Source: Cognatundibacterium curvum
Lineage (GTDB): Bacteria; Pseudomonadota; Gammaproteobacteria; Burkholderiales; Burkholderiaceae_D
DNA length: 59,307 nt
Direction of reading: 5' to 3'
Assembly: GCF_014284235.1 (NCBI RefSeq)
Contig: NZ_JACOGD010000013.1
Coordinates: forward strand, 1 to 59,307
A program made the translations under genes and the position numbers. This document shows positions 17,020 through 27,305 of the stretch, in pieces. Every line of letters starts with the position of its first letter. Within the stretch, counting starts at the first letter, position 1. The notes below the pieces were generated by a model that was given only the letters and a program-made list of their open reading frames with translations, was not told the origin of the DNA and did not search any database.

Positions 17020-19293
17020 ATGACGCACACACCTCACGAACATAACCACGCCGCTGGTTCCGCATGTACGCATCAGCATGGCCATGAACATAAAAATGAG
17101 CATGAGCACAAACATGAACATGCTGCACAGGCTGATGCCTGCTGCGCCCCGGCGACGCTCGCTGTGAACAGCAAGCAGCCGCCAGCCAATGCGGTGAGCA
17201 GCCGCTTCCATATCGCGGCCATGGATTGTCCGACCGAAGAAGCCCTGATACGCAAACAACTCTCCAGCGACAGTAATATCCTGAGACTGGACTTCGATTT
17301 ACTGAACCGTATCCTGACTGTACATCAGCGTACACCAGACACCGACCGTGTCAGCGCAGCTTTAGTCGCGCTGGGCATGCAGCCGCAATTGCTGGAAGCC
17401 GGGGTACAGCCGACACCGGTTTCTGCCATCGACAGCAAACTGCGCTGGCGGGTTGCAATTGGTGGCTTGCTGGCCTTTGGCTCAGAAGCGATCGCCTGGT
17501 GGCAGCAAGCTGATCAAACGCTGGCAGTCGCCGCGATGGCATTGAGTTCCATCCTGATTTGCGGTCTGCCGACGTTGAAAAAAGGCTGGATCGCGCTGCG
17601 CCATTTCACACTGAACATCCATTTACTGATGACGGCAGCCGTTATCGGTGCGTTCGCCATCGGCCAGTGGCCGGAAGCGGCGATGGTGATCTGCCTGTTT
17701 GCGGTCGCGGAGATGATAGAAGCGGCCAGTCTGGAACGCGCACGGGATGCCATCAGCGGCTTGCTGGCCCAGGCGCCGGAAACAGCGCTGGTGCAACAAG
17801 CTGATGCTAGCTGGCTCAGCACACCGACAGCAGAGATCGCCGTCGGCGCGCTGTTACTGTGCCGCCCTGGTGACCGCATCGCGCTCGATGGCGTGGTCGA
17901 ACAGGGACAGTCTTCGGTCAATCAGGCCGCCATTACCGGCGAAAGTATGCCGGTCACGAAGCAGCCTGGCGATACCGTTTTTGCTGGCACCATCAACCAA
18001 AGTGCAGCACTGCAGATACGCGTTACGGCCAATGCTGGCAGCTCCATGCTGGCACGCATCGCACAATCAGTACAAGACGCACAAAGCCAGCGCGCCCCGA
18101 CTCAAGGCTTCGTTGACCGCTTCGCTGCCGTCTATACGCCGGTCGTATTTATCGCAGCGATTTTGCTGGCTGTGCTGCCGCCCTTATTGTTACAACATGG
18201 CTGGCATGACAGCCTGTACCGTGCGCTGGTCTTGCTGGTGATTGCCTGCCCTTGTGCACTGGTGATTTCAACGCCGGTCACCGTCGTTAGCGGGCTGGCA
18301 GCCGCTGCGCGCCGTGGCATCGTGATTAAGGGCGGTGTCTTTCTGGAACAAGGCCGGCAGTTGCGTCATCTGGCACTCGATAAAACAGGCACCCTGACCG
18401 AAGGTAAACCACAACTGCAGAAAATACGCAGCGACGGCATCAGTGAAGCCGCGGCCTTACAAATCGCAGCCAGCCTGGATGCGCACTCCAGCCATCCTTT
18501 GGCTCAGGCACTGCTGCAAGCCTGCGAGCTGCCGGTGTTGGAAGCGCAACAGGTCAGCTTGCTGGAAATCGGACGTGCACGCGGTATGCAAGGCGTCGTT
18601 GATGGACGCAGCTATCAGCTCGGCAATCAGGCCTTGCTGCAGGAATTAAACATAGCGCCATCGCCACTCACAGCCCAAATCAGTACGCTGGAGCAGCAAG
18701 GTAATACCGTAATACTGCTGTGTCGTGAAGGACAATTGCTGGCGCTGTTTGCGGTTGCGGATCAGTTACGCGCCACCAGCCAGGCGGCAATACAGCAATT
18801 GCAGCAACTGGGGGTGCAGGTGCTGATGCTGACCGGCGACAATGCCCATACGGCGAATGCGATCGCTGCGCAGGCTGGCATACAACAGGTACGCGCCGAA
18901 TTACTGCCGGACGATAAACTGCGGATTATTGAAGAATTGGCGCAACAAGGCGTAACGGGTATGACGGGAGATGGTATCAATGATGCTCCGGCTCTGGCAC
19001 GCGCGCACATCGGTCTGGCGATGGCGGCTGGCAGCGACACTGCGCTGGAAACTGCGGACGTCGCGCTGATGCAAAATGATTTGCAAAAAATACCGGAATT
19101 TATCCGCCTGTCTCAGCAGACCGCACGCATTTTGAAACAGAATATCGCGTTTGCACTAGGCGTAAAATTTATCTTTTTCGCACTGGCATTAAGCGGTCAT
19201 GCCAGCTTGTGGATGGCGGTGTTCGCAGACACTGGCACCAGCCTGCTGGTGGTGCTCAATGGTCTGCGCTTACTGAAAGCAAAACTGAATTAA
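17020..19293 (+). CDS. cadA: Cd/Zn/Pb P-type ATPase
   Basis: A 757-aa P1B-type exporter. The first 45 residues hold a His-rich stretch (HEHKNEHEHKHEH) plus a CC pair. A heavy-metal domain with AMDCPTEEAL follows at about residue 68. The metal-transport motif ACPCAL lies near residue 409, the phosphorylated Asp in DKTGTLTEG near 454, and the hinge MTGDGINDAPAL further on. It exports soft divalent metals such as Cd2+, Zn2+ and Pb2+. The divergent CadR gene and the MerR-type promoter agree with this. The metal domain has one Cys and acidic neighbours rather than CxxC, which also favours divalent metals over Cu+. Confidence 0.94.
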   Translation: MTHTPHEHNHAAGSACTHQHGHEHKNEHEHKHEHAAQADACCAPATLAVNSKQPPANAVSSRFHIAAMDCPTEEALIRKQLSSDSNILRLDFDLLNRILTVHQRTPDTDRVSAALVALGMQPQLLEAGVQPTPVSAIDSKLRWRVAIGGLLAFGSEAIAWWQQADQTLAVAAMALSSILICGLPTLKKGWIALRHFTLNIHLLMTAAVIGAFAIGQWPEAAMVICLFAVAEMIEAASLERARDAISGLLAQAPETALVQQADASWLSTPTAEIAVGALLLCRPGDRIALDGVVEQGQSSVNQAAITGESMPVTKQPGDTVFAGTINQSAALQIRVTANAGSSMLARIAQSVQDAQSQRAPTQGFVDRFAAVYTPVVFIAAILLAVLPPLLLQHGWHDSLYRALVLLVIACPCALVISTPVTVVSGLAAAARRGIVIKGGVFLEQGRQLRHLALDKTGTLTEGKPQLQKIRSDGISEAAALQIAASLDAHSSHPLAQALLQACELPVLEAQQVSLLEIGRARGMQGVVDGRSYQLGNQALLQELNIAPSPLTAQISTLEQQGNTVILLCREGQLLALFAVADQLRATSQAAIQQLQQLGVQVLMLTGDNAHTANAIAAQAGIQQVRAELLPDDKLRIIEELAQQGVTGMTGDGINDAPALARAHIGLAMAAGSDTALETADVALMQNDLQKIPEFIRLSQQTARILKQNIAFALGVKFIFFALALSGHASLWMAVFADTGTSLLVVLNGLRLLKAKLN

Positions 19294-19610
19294 GCTGCTG
19301 CTTCGTTATCCACTGCTGGCAGGGTTTCCTGCAACATCAGCGCATGCTCAACCAGGGTCGATTCATCCCCGACCCGGCTTTGCCAGGCGCGCAGGAAATA
19401 GGATTTTTCCTGGGCTGTCGGAGGCTCATACCAAATCACCATCAGCACGCCTTTATGGTCATGGATTTTGGCGATTTTGGTGATACAGACGGTATTGCCA
19501 TCGACATCAGCCAGACCAATGGCATAGCCATATACGCGGCTCAGACGCTCGATGCGATCTGGTTCAGTTTCGCTGTTCGTGGCCGAGATTTTCGGATGAT
19601 CCAGATACAT
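19290..19610 (-). CDS. Conserved-looking hypothetical protein
   Basis: A 106-aa protein with no motif that I recognise, no signal peptide and no membrane helix. It has a good ribosome-binding site (AGAGGG about 7 bases upstream) and reads as a compact alpha/beta protein (YGYAIGLADVDGNTVCITKI followed by GVLMVIWYEPP). Its stop overlaps the end of cadA by 4 bases in convergent orientation. It lies about 100 bases downstream of spoVR in gene order and could be the last gene of a stress operon, but this is only position. Confidence 0.7.
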   Translation of the reverse strand: MYLDHPKISATNSETEPDRIERLSRVYGYAIGLADVDGNTVCITKIAKIHDHKGVLMVIWYEPPTAQEKSYFLRAWQSRVGDESTLVEHALMLQETLPAVDNEAAA

Positions 19611-19701
19611 AATGCCCTCTTCATCAAATGTGATCTGCTGGATTCTATCCGAAGCCAGCGCGCGCGCCTACCTGCTTTTGATATTCAGCAACAGTCCGGC
19701 T

Positions 19702-21243
19702 TCAGCGACTGCCTTTTTCCCAACGACAGTCTTGTTTAGTCAATACAGTTCCATGCTGATCTACGGTTTCCAGCACCACGTCAAAGCCCCATAAACGCGC
19801 GACATGCTTGAGGACTTCATTGGTCTGGTTATTCAGCGGGCGCCGCAAATACTGATGATGGCGCAAGGTCAGCGAACGGTCGCCCTGCATATCCACCGCC
19901 CAAACCTGGATGTCCGGTTCGCGGTTACCCAAATTGTATTGTCCTGCCAGTTGCTGTCTGACATAGCGATAGCCAGATTCATCATGGATGGCTGAAATTT
20001 TCAGCTTGTCCTTGCTATCGTCATCCAGTATCGAGAAAAAGTGAAAATCACGGATCAGCTTAGGCGACAAATACTGGGCAATAAAACTCTCATCTTTAAA
20101 ATTACGCATCGCAAACTGCAGCGAAGTTTTCCAGTCCGAGCCAGCCAGATCCGGGAACCATTCGCGGTCTTCATCAGTAGGATGTTCACAAATACGGCGT
20201 ATATCCTGCATCATGGCAAAGCCCAGCGCATAAGGATTAATCCCGCTGTAATAACGGCTGCCTACCGGCGGTTGATAAATCACGTTGGTATGACTCTGTA
20301 AAAACTCCATCATAAAACCGTCCCCCACTACACCCTCTTCATACAATTGATACAGGATGGTGTAATGCCAGAACGTAGCCCAGCCCTCATTCATGACCTG
20401 GGTCTGACGTTGCGGATAAAAATACTGCGAAATTTTCCGGATGATACGCACGATTTCGCGCTGCCAGGGTTCAAGCAATGGCGCGTATTTTTCGATGAAA
20501 TACAGCAGATTTTCCTGCGGTTCGCGCGGGAAGCGCTGATGCTCCTGCTGGCTTTCCTGCACCTCAGGACGGCGTGGCAACGTGCGCCATAAATCGTTGA
20601 TTTGCGATTGCAGATAGGCTTCGCGTTCAGTCTGGCGCTCTCTCTCCTCGATCAGGGAAATCCGGGCTGGGCGTTTATAACGGTCTACCCCATAATTCTG
20701 CAAGGCGTGACAGGAATCCAGGATCAGCTCCACCGCCTCAGTACCATAACGCTGCTCACAATGCGCGACATAATTTTTGGCAAATACCATGTAATCGATA
20801 ATCGCTTCAGCATCGGTCCAGGCCCGGAACAGATAATTCCCTTTGAAAAAAGAGTTATGTCCGTACGCCGCATGCGCAATCACCAGCGACTGCATGGTCA
20901 GACTATTCTCTTCCATCAGATAGGAAATGCAGGGATTGGAGTTAATCACGATCTCGTAAGCCAGCCCCATTTGCCCGCGCTTATAACTTTTTTCGGTAGA
21001 CATAAAATGCTTACCGAAGGACCAGTGGTTATATGACACCGGCATACCGACTGAGGCATAGGCATCCATCATCTGCTCGGCGGTGATGATTTCCAGCTGA
21101 TTCGGATAGGTATCCAAGCCAAACTGTGCTGCGACCCGGCGTATCTCTTCATGCGCCTGTTCTATCAGTTCGAAGGTCCATTCCGACTTGTCCGGTAAGG
21201 CATTCGGATGTCTGGCTCTGCCAGTTTGCGTTTGAGTGTCCAT
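19702..21243 (-). CDS. spoVR: SpoVR family protein
   Basis: A 513-aa protein of the SpoVR/YcgB family, identified by WTFELIEQAHEEIRRVA, YPNQLEIITAEQMMDAYASV, the central MNEGWATFWHYTI and HSFF-type stretches. In non-spore-formers it is part of the prkA-yeaH-spoVR stress operon and its biochemical role is unknown. The start is set at the ATG of MDTQTQ, with GAGG about 8 bases upstream; an in-frame TTG 12 bases earlier is weaker. Its start overlaps or abuts the end of yeaH (gap 8 bases), so they are co-transcribed. Confidence 0.95.
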   Translation of the reverse strand: MDTQTQTGRARHPNALPDKSEWTFELIEQAHEEIRRVAAQFGLDTYPNQLEIITAEQMMDAYASVGMPVSYNHWSFGKHFMSTEKSYKRGQMGLAYEIVINSNPCISYLMEENSLTMQSLVIAHAAYGHNSFFKGNYLFRAWTDAEAIIDYMVFAKNYVAHCEQRYGTEAVELILDSCHALQNYGVDRYKRPARISLIEERERQTEREAYLQSQINDLWRTLPRRPEVQESQQEHQRFPREPQENLLYFIEKYAPLLEPWQREIVRIIRKISQYFYPQRQTQVMNEGWATFWHYTILYQLYEEGVVGDGFMMEFLQSHTNVIYQPPVGSRYYSGINPYALGFAMMQDIRRICEHPTDEDREWFPDLAGSDWKTSLQFAMRNFKDESFIAQYLSPKLIRDFHFFSILDDDSKDKLKISAIHDESGYRYVRQQLAGQYNLGNREPDIQVWAVDMQGDRSLTLRHHQYLRRPLNNQTNEVLKHVARLWGFDVVLETVDQHGTVLTKQDCRWEKGSR

Positions 21244-21251
21244 GACAGGCC

Positions 21252-22523
21252 TCAATTCGTTTGTTTTTTAAACAGCTCCCGGAATACAGGATAGATATCA
21301 GCAGGATTCTCAATTTTCTGCATCGCGAAGTGCGCGAATTCCTCTGCAACCCGCTCATATTCCAGCCACAGATTTTGCGGCTCACCCTCAGTAATTTCGA
21401 CATACGCGTAATACTGCACCAGCGACATAATGCGCTGACGCAAAATATCGCGGCAAGCGATGGAATCATTGTCCCAGTTATCGCCATCTGAGGCCTGCGC
21501 CACATACACATTCCAGTCACCCGCCGCATAGCGCGTACGTATGGTTTGCTCCAGCAAGACCAAGGCCGAGGAAACAATCGTCCCACCAGATTCACGCGAG
21601 TTAAAGAAAGCGTTTTCATCCACTTCCTGCGCTGTCGTATGGTGACGGATAAACACCACCTCTATTTTTTCATAAGCCCGTGTCAGGAACAGATACAGCA
21701 AAATAAAAAAGCGCTTCGCGGTATCTTTTTTTTGCTCATCCATAGAACCGGAAACATCCAGCAGACAAAACATCACGCACTGGCTGGCCGGTTTGGGGAC
21801 TTTGATACGATTGCTATAACGCAGATCGAAAGGATCGAGAAATGGAATCGCGGCGATTCTGGTCCGTAAATGACGGATTTCTTCACGCAGCGCGCTAATG
21901 CGCAGGCCATCCTGCACTGGTTCTGCCAGCGCGGCTTCCAACTCTTCCAGCGCCAGCTTTAAGCGCCGTGAAGATTTGCCTCCCACCGCAATCCGCCGTC
22001 CCATCGCACCGCGTAAAGAACGTAATACATGCAGACTGGAAGCGGTTCCGCTGGTTTTGTAACCGGCGCGCTGGCTTTTGAAATCGGTGGTCGACGTAAG
22101 TTGGGTTTTGACCATATTCGGTAATTCCAGGTCTTCAAAGAAGTAGTTCATGAACTCTTCCCTGCTCAGCTGAAACGCAAAATCATCCTCGCTGATTTCT
22201 TCGCTGTTACCGCCCTGCCCCTTCCCCTTGCCGCCACCGCCACCACCTTGCGGACGCGCGATCTGGTCCCCTTTCTGGTATTGCTCATTGCCCGGATGTA
22301 CGCCTTCCCAGACACCTCCGCGCGCATGGCCAAAGCTGGGTTCGCCGACATCTTTCACTGGTATAGAAATCCGTTCACCATTTTCCATATCGGTGATAGA
22401 ACGGCCTTTGACTGCACGCGCAACAGCCTCTTTGATCTGCCCCTTGTAACGCCGTAAAAAACGCTCACGGTTAGGCGCAGACTTGTTTTTTCCCTGAACC
22501 CGGCGGTCGATCAGATGCACCAA
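21252..22523 (-). CDS. yeaH: YeaH family protein (DUF444)
   Basis: A 423-aa protein of the DUF444/YeaH/YhbH family: opening VHLIDRRVQGKNKSAPNRERF, a Gly-rich linker near residue 95 (GGGGGGKGKGQGG) and a von Willebrand A-like second half with a MIDAS-type DVSGSM near residue 260. It works with the PrkA kinase in stress responses. The start is a TTG at 22523, with GAGGGAG six bases upstream; the frame extends further but has no signal. Second gene of the prkA-yeaH-spoVR operon. Confidence 0.94.
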   Translation of the reverse strand: MVHLIDRRVQGKNKSAPNRERFLRRYKGQIKEAVARAVKGRSITDMENGERISIPVKDVGEPSFGHARGGVWEGVHPGNEQYQKGDQIARPQGGGGGGKGKGQGGNSEEISEDDFAFQLSREEFMNYFFEDLELPNMVKTQLTSTTDFKSQRAGYKTSGTASSLHVLRSLRGAMGRRIAVGGKSSRRLKLALEELEAALAEPVQDGLRISALREEIRHLRTRIAAIPFLDPFDLRYSNRIKVPKPASQCVMFCLLDVSGSMDEQKKDTAKRFFILLYLFLTRAYEKIEVVFIRHHTTAQEVDENAFFNSRESGGTIVSSALVLLEQTIRTRYAAGDWNVYVAQASDGDNWDNDSIACRDILRQRIMSLVQYYAYVEITEGEPQNLWLEYERVAEEFAHFAMQKIENPADIYPVFRELFKKQTN

Positions 22524-22668
22524 GATATTCTCCCTCAGGACTGAGCCAGCATTACCCGTTGATGCGCAGCCCGACAAACACACTGTCCGTATCTGTCGCT
22601 GTATCACGATAACGGTTTGGCCTCAGTCCTATCCCTTTGTCAGTGAAGTCCTTCAGATATCTTCAGGA

Positions 22669-24591
22669 TCAGGATGATTTTCTGACCCGCAGATACCACT
22701 CGCACAGCAATCTGACCTGTTTGGTGGTATAGCCTTTGCTGACCATACGCTCAACAAACTCCTGATGTTTATTGGCGTCATCCGCACTGGCTTTGGCATT
22801 GAACGATATCACTGGCAATAACTCTTCTGTATTCGAGAACATTTTCTTCTCTATCACTGTGCGCAGTTTTTCATAACTGGTCCAGGCCGGATTTTTTCCT
22901 GCATTCTGGGCGCGTGCACGCAATACAAAATTGACGATCTCGTTACGGAAATCCTTAGGATTCGAAATGCCTGCCGGCTTCTCGATTTTTTCCAGTTCAT
23001 TATTCAAGGCATCCCGGTCAAAGCTCTCACCGGTATCGGGGTCACGGAATTCCTGATCCTGAATCCAGAAGTCGGCGAAGGTGACATAGCGGTCAAAAAT
23101 ATTCTGTCCGTATTCAGAATAGCTTTCCAGATAAGCGGTCTGAATTTCTTTACCGATGAATTCCGCATAACGCTGGGCCAGATATTCTTTGATATACGAG
23201 ATGTATTTTTGCTCCACTTCAGGTGCAAACTGTTCGCGCTCTATCTGCTGCTCCAGCACATACAGCAAATGCACAGGATTGGCGGCAACTTCTGTGTTAT
23301 CGAAGTTAAACACCTTGGATAAAATCTTGAATGCAAAGCGGGTCGACAAGCCATTCATGCCTTCATCCACACCGGCATAATCCGCGTACTCCTGATGCGA
23401 CTTAGCTTTAGGGTCGGTGTCTTTCAGATTCTCACCGTCATACACCAGCATCTTGCTGAAGATACTGGAATTTTCCGGCTCTTTTAAACGCGACAGCACC
23501 GCAAACTGTGCCATCATTTTCAGAGTGCCCGGTGCACAAGGTGCGGCTGCCAGTGAAGAGGTATGCACCAATTTTTCATAGATCTTGATTTCATCGGAAA
23601 TACGCAGGCAGTAAGGTACCTTCACGATGTAAATACGATCCAGGAAAGCCTCATTGTTTTTATTGTTTTTAAATGCCTTCCATTCCGATTCATTCGAGTG
23701 CGCGAGTATCACGCCATCAAAGGGGATCGCCCCAAAACCTTCGGTACCTTTGAAGTTGCCTTCCTGGGTCGCGGTCAGTAAGGGATGCAAAACCTTGATC
23801 GGTGCCTTGAACATCTCGACGAATTCCATCAGCCCCTGATTGGCGAGGCACAGGCCACCGGAATAGCTGTAAGCATCCGGATCATCCTGAGAATAATCTT
23901 CCAGTTTGCGGATGTCGACTTTGCCGACCAGCGAAGAAATATCCTGATTATTTTCATCCCCAGGCTCAGTTTTCGATACCGCAATTTGTCTAAGCACCGA
24001 GGGATAGCGTTTGACGACACGGAATTTATTGATGTCGCCATTGAATTCATGCAGGCGCTTGACAGCCCAAGGACTAGGGATGGATTTCAGATAGCGGCGT
24101 GGAATACCGAAGTCTTCTTCGAGCAATGCCCCATCTTCGATTTCACTGAACAAGCCCAAAGGCGACTCATTCACTGGTGATCCCTTAATACTATAAAAGG
24201 GAATTTTTTCCATCAGGGATTTGAGTTTTTCAGCGATGGAAGATTTACCGCCACCGACTGGCCCCAGCAAATACAGTATCTGCTTACGTTCTTCCAATCC
24301 CTGCGCGGCATGCCGGAAGTAAGAAACGACTTGTTCTATCACTTCTTCCATGCCGTAAAACTCACGGAAGGCAGGATAAATTTTGATGAGTTTATTGGAG
24401 AAAATGCGGGATAAACGCGGATCGTGGCGGGTATCAACCAGTTCAGGTTCGCCGATCGCTGCCAGCATACGCTCAGCGGCAGTAGCAAAAGCGAGTCTGT
24501 CTTTTTTACACAGTTCGAGGTACTCCTGCATGGAATACTCTTCTTCCCTGGTACGTTCGTAACGTGCTGCGTAGTTGTCAAAGATAGTCAT
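22669..24591 (-). CDS. prkA: PrkA/YeaG serine protein kinase
   Basis: A 640-aa protein with an AAA-type module (Walker A GPVGGGKSS near residue 108) and a C-terminal kinase-like region, as in PrkA/YeaG. It phosphorylates proteins in nutrient or stress adaptation; in enterobacteria the yeaGH operon responds to nitrogen and acid stress. The start at MTIFDNY has a very strong ribosome-binding site (GGAGG); the 24 codons upstream are not part of the gene. The order prkA, yeaH, spoVR is the standard proteobacterial operon. Confidence 0.96.
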   Translation of the reverse strand: MTIFDNYAARYERTREEEYSMQEYLELCKKDRLAFATAAERMLAAIGEPELVDTRHDPRLSRIFSNKLIKIYPAFREFYGMEEVIEQVVSYFRHAAQGLEERKQILYLLGPVGGGKSSIAEKLKSLMEKIPFYSIKGSPVNESPLGLFSEIEDGALLEEDFGIPRRYLKSIPSPWAVKRLHEFNGDINKFRVVKRYPSVLRQIAVSKTEPGDENNQDISSLVGKVDIRKLEDYSQDDPDAYSYSGGLCLANQGLMEFVEMFKAPIKVLHPLLTATQEGNFKGTEGFGAIPFDGVILAHSNESEWKAFKNNKNNEAFLDRIYIVKVPYCLRISDEIKIYEKLVHTSSLAAAPCAPGTLKMMAQFAVLSRLKEPENSSIFSKMLVYDGENLKDTDPKAKSHQEYADYAGVDEGMNGLSTRFAFKILSKVFNFDNTEVAANPVHLLYVLEQQIEREQFAPEVEQKYISYIKEYLAQRYAEFIGKEIQTAYLESYSEYGQNIFDRYVTFADFWIQDQEFRDPDTGESFDRDALNNELEKIEKPAGISNPKDFRNEIVNFVLRARAQNAGKNPAWTSYEKLRTVIEKKMFSNTEELLPVISFNAKASADDANKHQEFVERMVSKGYTTKQVRLLCEWYLRVRKSS

Positions 24592-24992
24592 CCTGACCTC
24601 CTGGGTTAAGCAAGACATTGCAAAGACCAAACAGCGCTGGCAGCAGATGCGGGAGAAATGCATTACTTTCCAGCAGACTACGAGCTTAGTGTAGTTGAAT
24701 TTGAAGAAATATGCTGGGCAAATTATTGCATTTCACAAAATATTAGGACTTACGCAAAATTGTCCCAACAAGGCATGGCGACGCAGGCAGTACGCACAGT
24801 ACGACAAGGAGTCATAACGCAGCTGGGGCGGTTTTGCGTAAGTTCCGAATATAAAACTACGTGCGAAATGCAGCAGCCACGATGCTGCACATGGAAGAGG
24901 CATACAGCGTAAAGGACTTATACGATCTTAGTTTTTTTTGCGAGACTTTAATTAATAGCCCAGTAATAGCTCAGGAATATATGCTGACTGAC
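24592..24992. other. Intergenic stretch upstream of prkA with a palindromic repeat
   Basis: A 400-base gap between prkA and the EAL gene, both on the minus strand. It holds one copy of the TIR-flanked repeat described at 24745-24846, a small hairpin at about 24870-24890 (GCAGCA / TGCTGC) and an A/T-rich segment with T8. A plus-strand frame of 67 codons at 24861 runs into the EAL gene antisense and looks accidental. I see no gene. Confidence 0.6.
24745..24846. repeat. MITE-like palindromic repeat, copy 1 (102 bp)
   Basis: The left end AGGACTTACGCAAAA and right end TTTTGCGTAAGTTCC form near-perfect terminal inverted repeats with one extra base. The interior has shorter dyads (CAGTACG, AGTACGAC). 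It shares its ends, length (about 102 bp) and interior layout with the copy at 37958-38060. No coding capacity. Likely a non-autonomous mobile element or REP-like family. Confidence 0.8.
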
Positions 24993-27305
24993 TCAGACGC
25001 GTACCGAGCCTGGCAGCTGCGCCATGATCGCTGGACGATGTTGTATTTTTTGCTGAGCCAGTAACAGGTTCATGGCTGGCACATCGAGCGGGCGATGATA
25101 GAAATAGCCCTGGAAATAGTCACAGCCTACTTCTTTCAGGAATAATTCCTGACTCTCATTTTCTACGCCTTCGGCAATGGTGGAACAGTTCAGAATTTCA
25201 GACAGCGATATGATGGCTTTAATGATCATTTCGCTCTTGCGGTTATAGCCTATCTGCGCCACAAAAGAGCGGTCTATCTTGACGGTATGCGCGGGAAAAT
25301 GACTGAGCTTGGACAGCGAAGAATAGCCGGTACCAAAATCATCAATCGCAATACCAAAGCCACGATTTTTCAAGGCATTCAGGTGCGTAATGGACTGACT
25401 CTCATTGGCAATCAATCCGGTTTCTGTAATCTCAAATTCCAGATAGCTGGTTTTGATCGCATATTTTTCGCAGCAGCTGTCTATCAGCGCGATCAGGTCA
25501 GGCCGCGCGATATCGCTGACCGACAAATTCAATGCCACCACCGGACTTTGACCAAATTCGTCGAGCCATCTGCGTATCTGCGCACAAACCTGATCCAGCA
25601 CAAAATCACTGACATGGCGTATCAGCCCGCTGCGCTCAGCGATCGGCACAAATTCAGCCGGTGCGATACGCCCCATACTCGGCGAATCCCAGCGTATCAA
25701 TGCCTCCACGCCAGCGATCAGACCATTGTGATCGACTTTGGGCTGATACATCAGTGAAAACTCACCCTGTTTCAAGCCATTCATAATCCCGACTTCAATT
25801 TCCACATTACGACGGATATGGAAGGCATCATCTTCATCAAACAAGGTGACACTCTGGTCGCTGGAACGGCGCGCCGTATCGAGCGCCACTTCACTGCGAC
25901 GTATCAACTCATCCGGATCGGTTTCTTCGGTACGTACCAGCGCTATGCCAGCAGAAAACTGCACCAATAATACTTCGTCGTTGACCTGCAGTTCTTTAGG
26001 CATCGCTTCACGTACCTGATTGACGAATTGCACAACATCATTCGCTGTTCGCAACTGATCAATCACGAAGGAAAACACGATGCTGCGCAAACGCGCACAG
26101 AAACAACTTTTCGGCAGCACCTGACTCAGTTCATCCGCGAAGCGACGTAACAGCACATCACCGGTATGCGCCCCAAACTGCTGATTCGCATGCCGCACAC
26201 TATTGAGGCGGAATGACACCAGGGCAGTCACATTATTGCCATCCTGGCTGGCAATCACGCGCTGCAAATACTGACGTAACATCTCGCGGTTAGGCAGATT
26301 AGTTAAGGAGTCATGACTGTTCAGATAGTCTTCGCGCTCCATGCTAAGTTGCAAAGCGTGCTGCATCTTATGCAGATTCGATACATCGCGCAAAGCAACG
26401 ATGTAATGATCGGACGAAGTTTGAGAGATATTATCCAGCGCAACCATACGACCATCACGGGTACGGTAAGCCGAGGTTTTGACACCACCGGTTTCTTCGC
26501 CCTGACTCACTTTCAGACGAATACTGCCTTCCATCGCGAGCCAGCCGAATAAGCCCAGTTCCTGATCCGTTGCAGGGTTGCGCCCTAAAAGTAAATTCGC
26601 TTGCTGATTTGCCTGCAAAATCTGGCCAAAGGCATCCGTCAGCAAAAGCGCCGTACCTGCATTTTCAAACACTTCGCGATACTGAACATAACTGACTTCC
26701 AATGCTCCGCTGGTGTCGTGAATCCGGACCAGCATCTTATCCAGCGCATGCAGCACCCTGAATACCGCAAGCGGAATGCAGATGTTAAAAGACAGGAATA
26801 GCAATGTGTGTAAGTACAACTGCGCATCAGGCAGATCACCAAAGAAGCTGCTGTTACGATTGAGTTGTACGTCCATGAACAAAAATGCGAAGGGAATCAC
26901 ATTAAAGGCCATGAAACCCAGTGCCACCCTGGCATTGAAAAACAGACGGGCAAACACCGGCACCGTGTACATGAACAGATACCCTAATCTGGCCAGTTGC
27001 TGATCATGGGTCAAAGAGATGATAGCCAGTGCCGTCCCATACATATTCATCAGCAGCAAAGCAGCACTCATCTTCACTGAACGCGAGGATACATAGATCG
27101 CTACCGATTTCAGTACATAGAAAAAAATGATCAGCCAGCCTATCTGCGTTCGTCCCAGCGCATAGGCACTGATGGCGCTATGTATCGCAATCCAGGCTTC
27201 CAGCAGAAAACTGGAGACCAGGATAATTCTGAGCGTGCTGATTTTCCATGCTGTGTTTTCGGCAGGCGCGAGAGTATTCTCATGTAAAAAGAGCCAGCGA
27301 AACAT
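24993..27305 (-). CDS. Membrane EAL phosphodiesterase with degenerate GGDEF
   Basis: A 770-aa protein: about six membrane helices (1-190), a PAS-like sensor (about 210-330), a GGDEF-type domain (about 345-510) and an EAL domain (about 520-750). The GGDEF motif has become RSIVF, so no cyclase activity is expected. The EAL domain keeps its catalytic set: GVEALIRW, NLSVSD, EITETG, DDFGTGYSSL, VKIDRSF, AEGVE and DYFQGY. It should hydrolyse c-di-GMP and so favour motility over biofilm, perhaps with the dead GGDEF as a GTP sensor. The ribosome-binding site is weak. Confidence 0.93.
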   Translation of the reverse strand: MFRWLFLHENTLAPAENTAWKISTLRIILVSSFLLEAWIAIHSAISAYALGRTQIGWLIIFFYVLKSVAIYVSSRSVKMSAALLLMNMYGTALAIISLTHDQQLARLGYLFMYTVPVFARLFFNARVALGFMAFNVIPFAFLFMDVQLNRNSSFFGDLPDAQLYLHTLLFLSFNICIPLAVFRVLHALDKMLVRIHDTSGALEVSYVQYREVFENAGTALLLTDAFGQILQANQQANLLLGRNPATDQELGLFGWLAMEGSIRLKVSQGEETGGVKTSAYRTRDGRMVALDNISQTSSDHYIVALRDVSNLHKMQHALQLSMEREDYLNSHDSLTNLPNREMLRQYLQRVIASQDGNNVTALVSFRLNSVRHANQQFGAHTGDVLLRRFADELSQVLPKSCFCARLRSIVFSFVIDQLRTANDVVQFVNQVREAMPKELQVNDEVLLVQFSAGIALVRTEETDPDELIRRSEVALDTARRSSDQSVTLFDEDDAFHIRRNVEIEVGIMNGLKQGEFSLMYQPKVDHNGLIAGVEALIRWDSPSMGRIAPAEFVPIAERSGLIRHVSDFVLDQVCAQIRRWLDEFGQSPVVALNLSVSDIARPDLIALIDSCCEKYAIKTSYLEFEITETGLIANESQSITHLNALKNRGFGIAIDDFGTGYSSLSKLSHFPAHTVKIDRSFVAQIGYNRKSEMIIKAIISLSEILNCSTIAEGVENESQELFLKEVGCDYFQGYFYHRPLDVPAMNLLLAQQKIQHRPAIMAQLPGSVRV

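Noticed and set aside
22524..22607. Longer N-terminus for the YeaH protein
   Set aside because: The family begins at VHLIDRR and a GAGGGAG-TTG start fits; the extension has no signal and no family match.
24861..25064. Plus-strand 67-aa frame after the first repeat copy
   Set aside because: No ribosome-binding site and it runs antisense into the EAL gene end.
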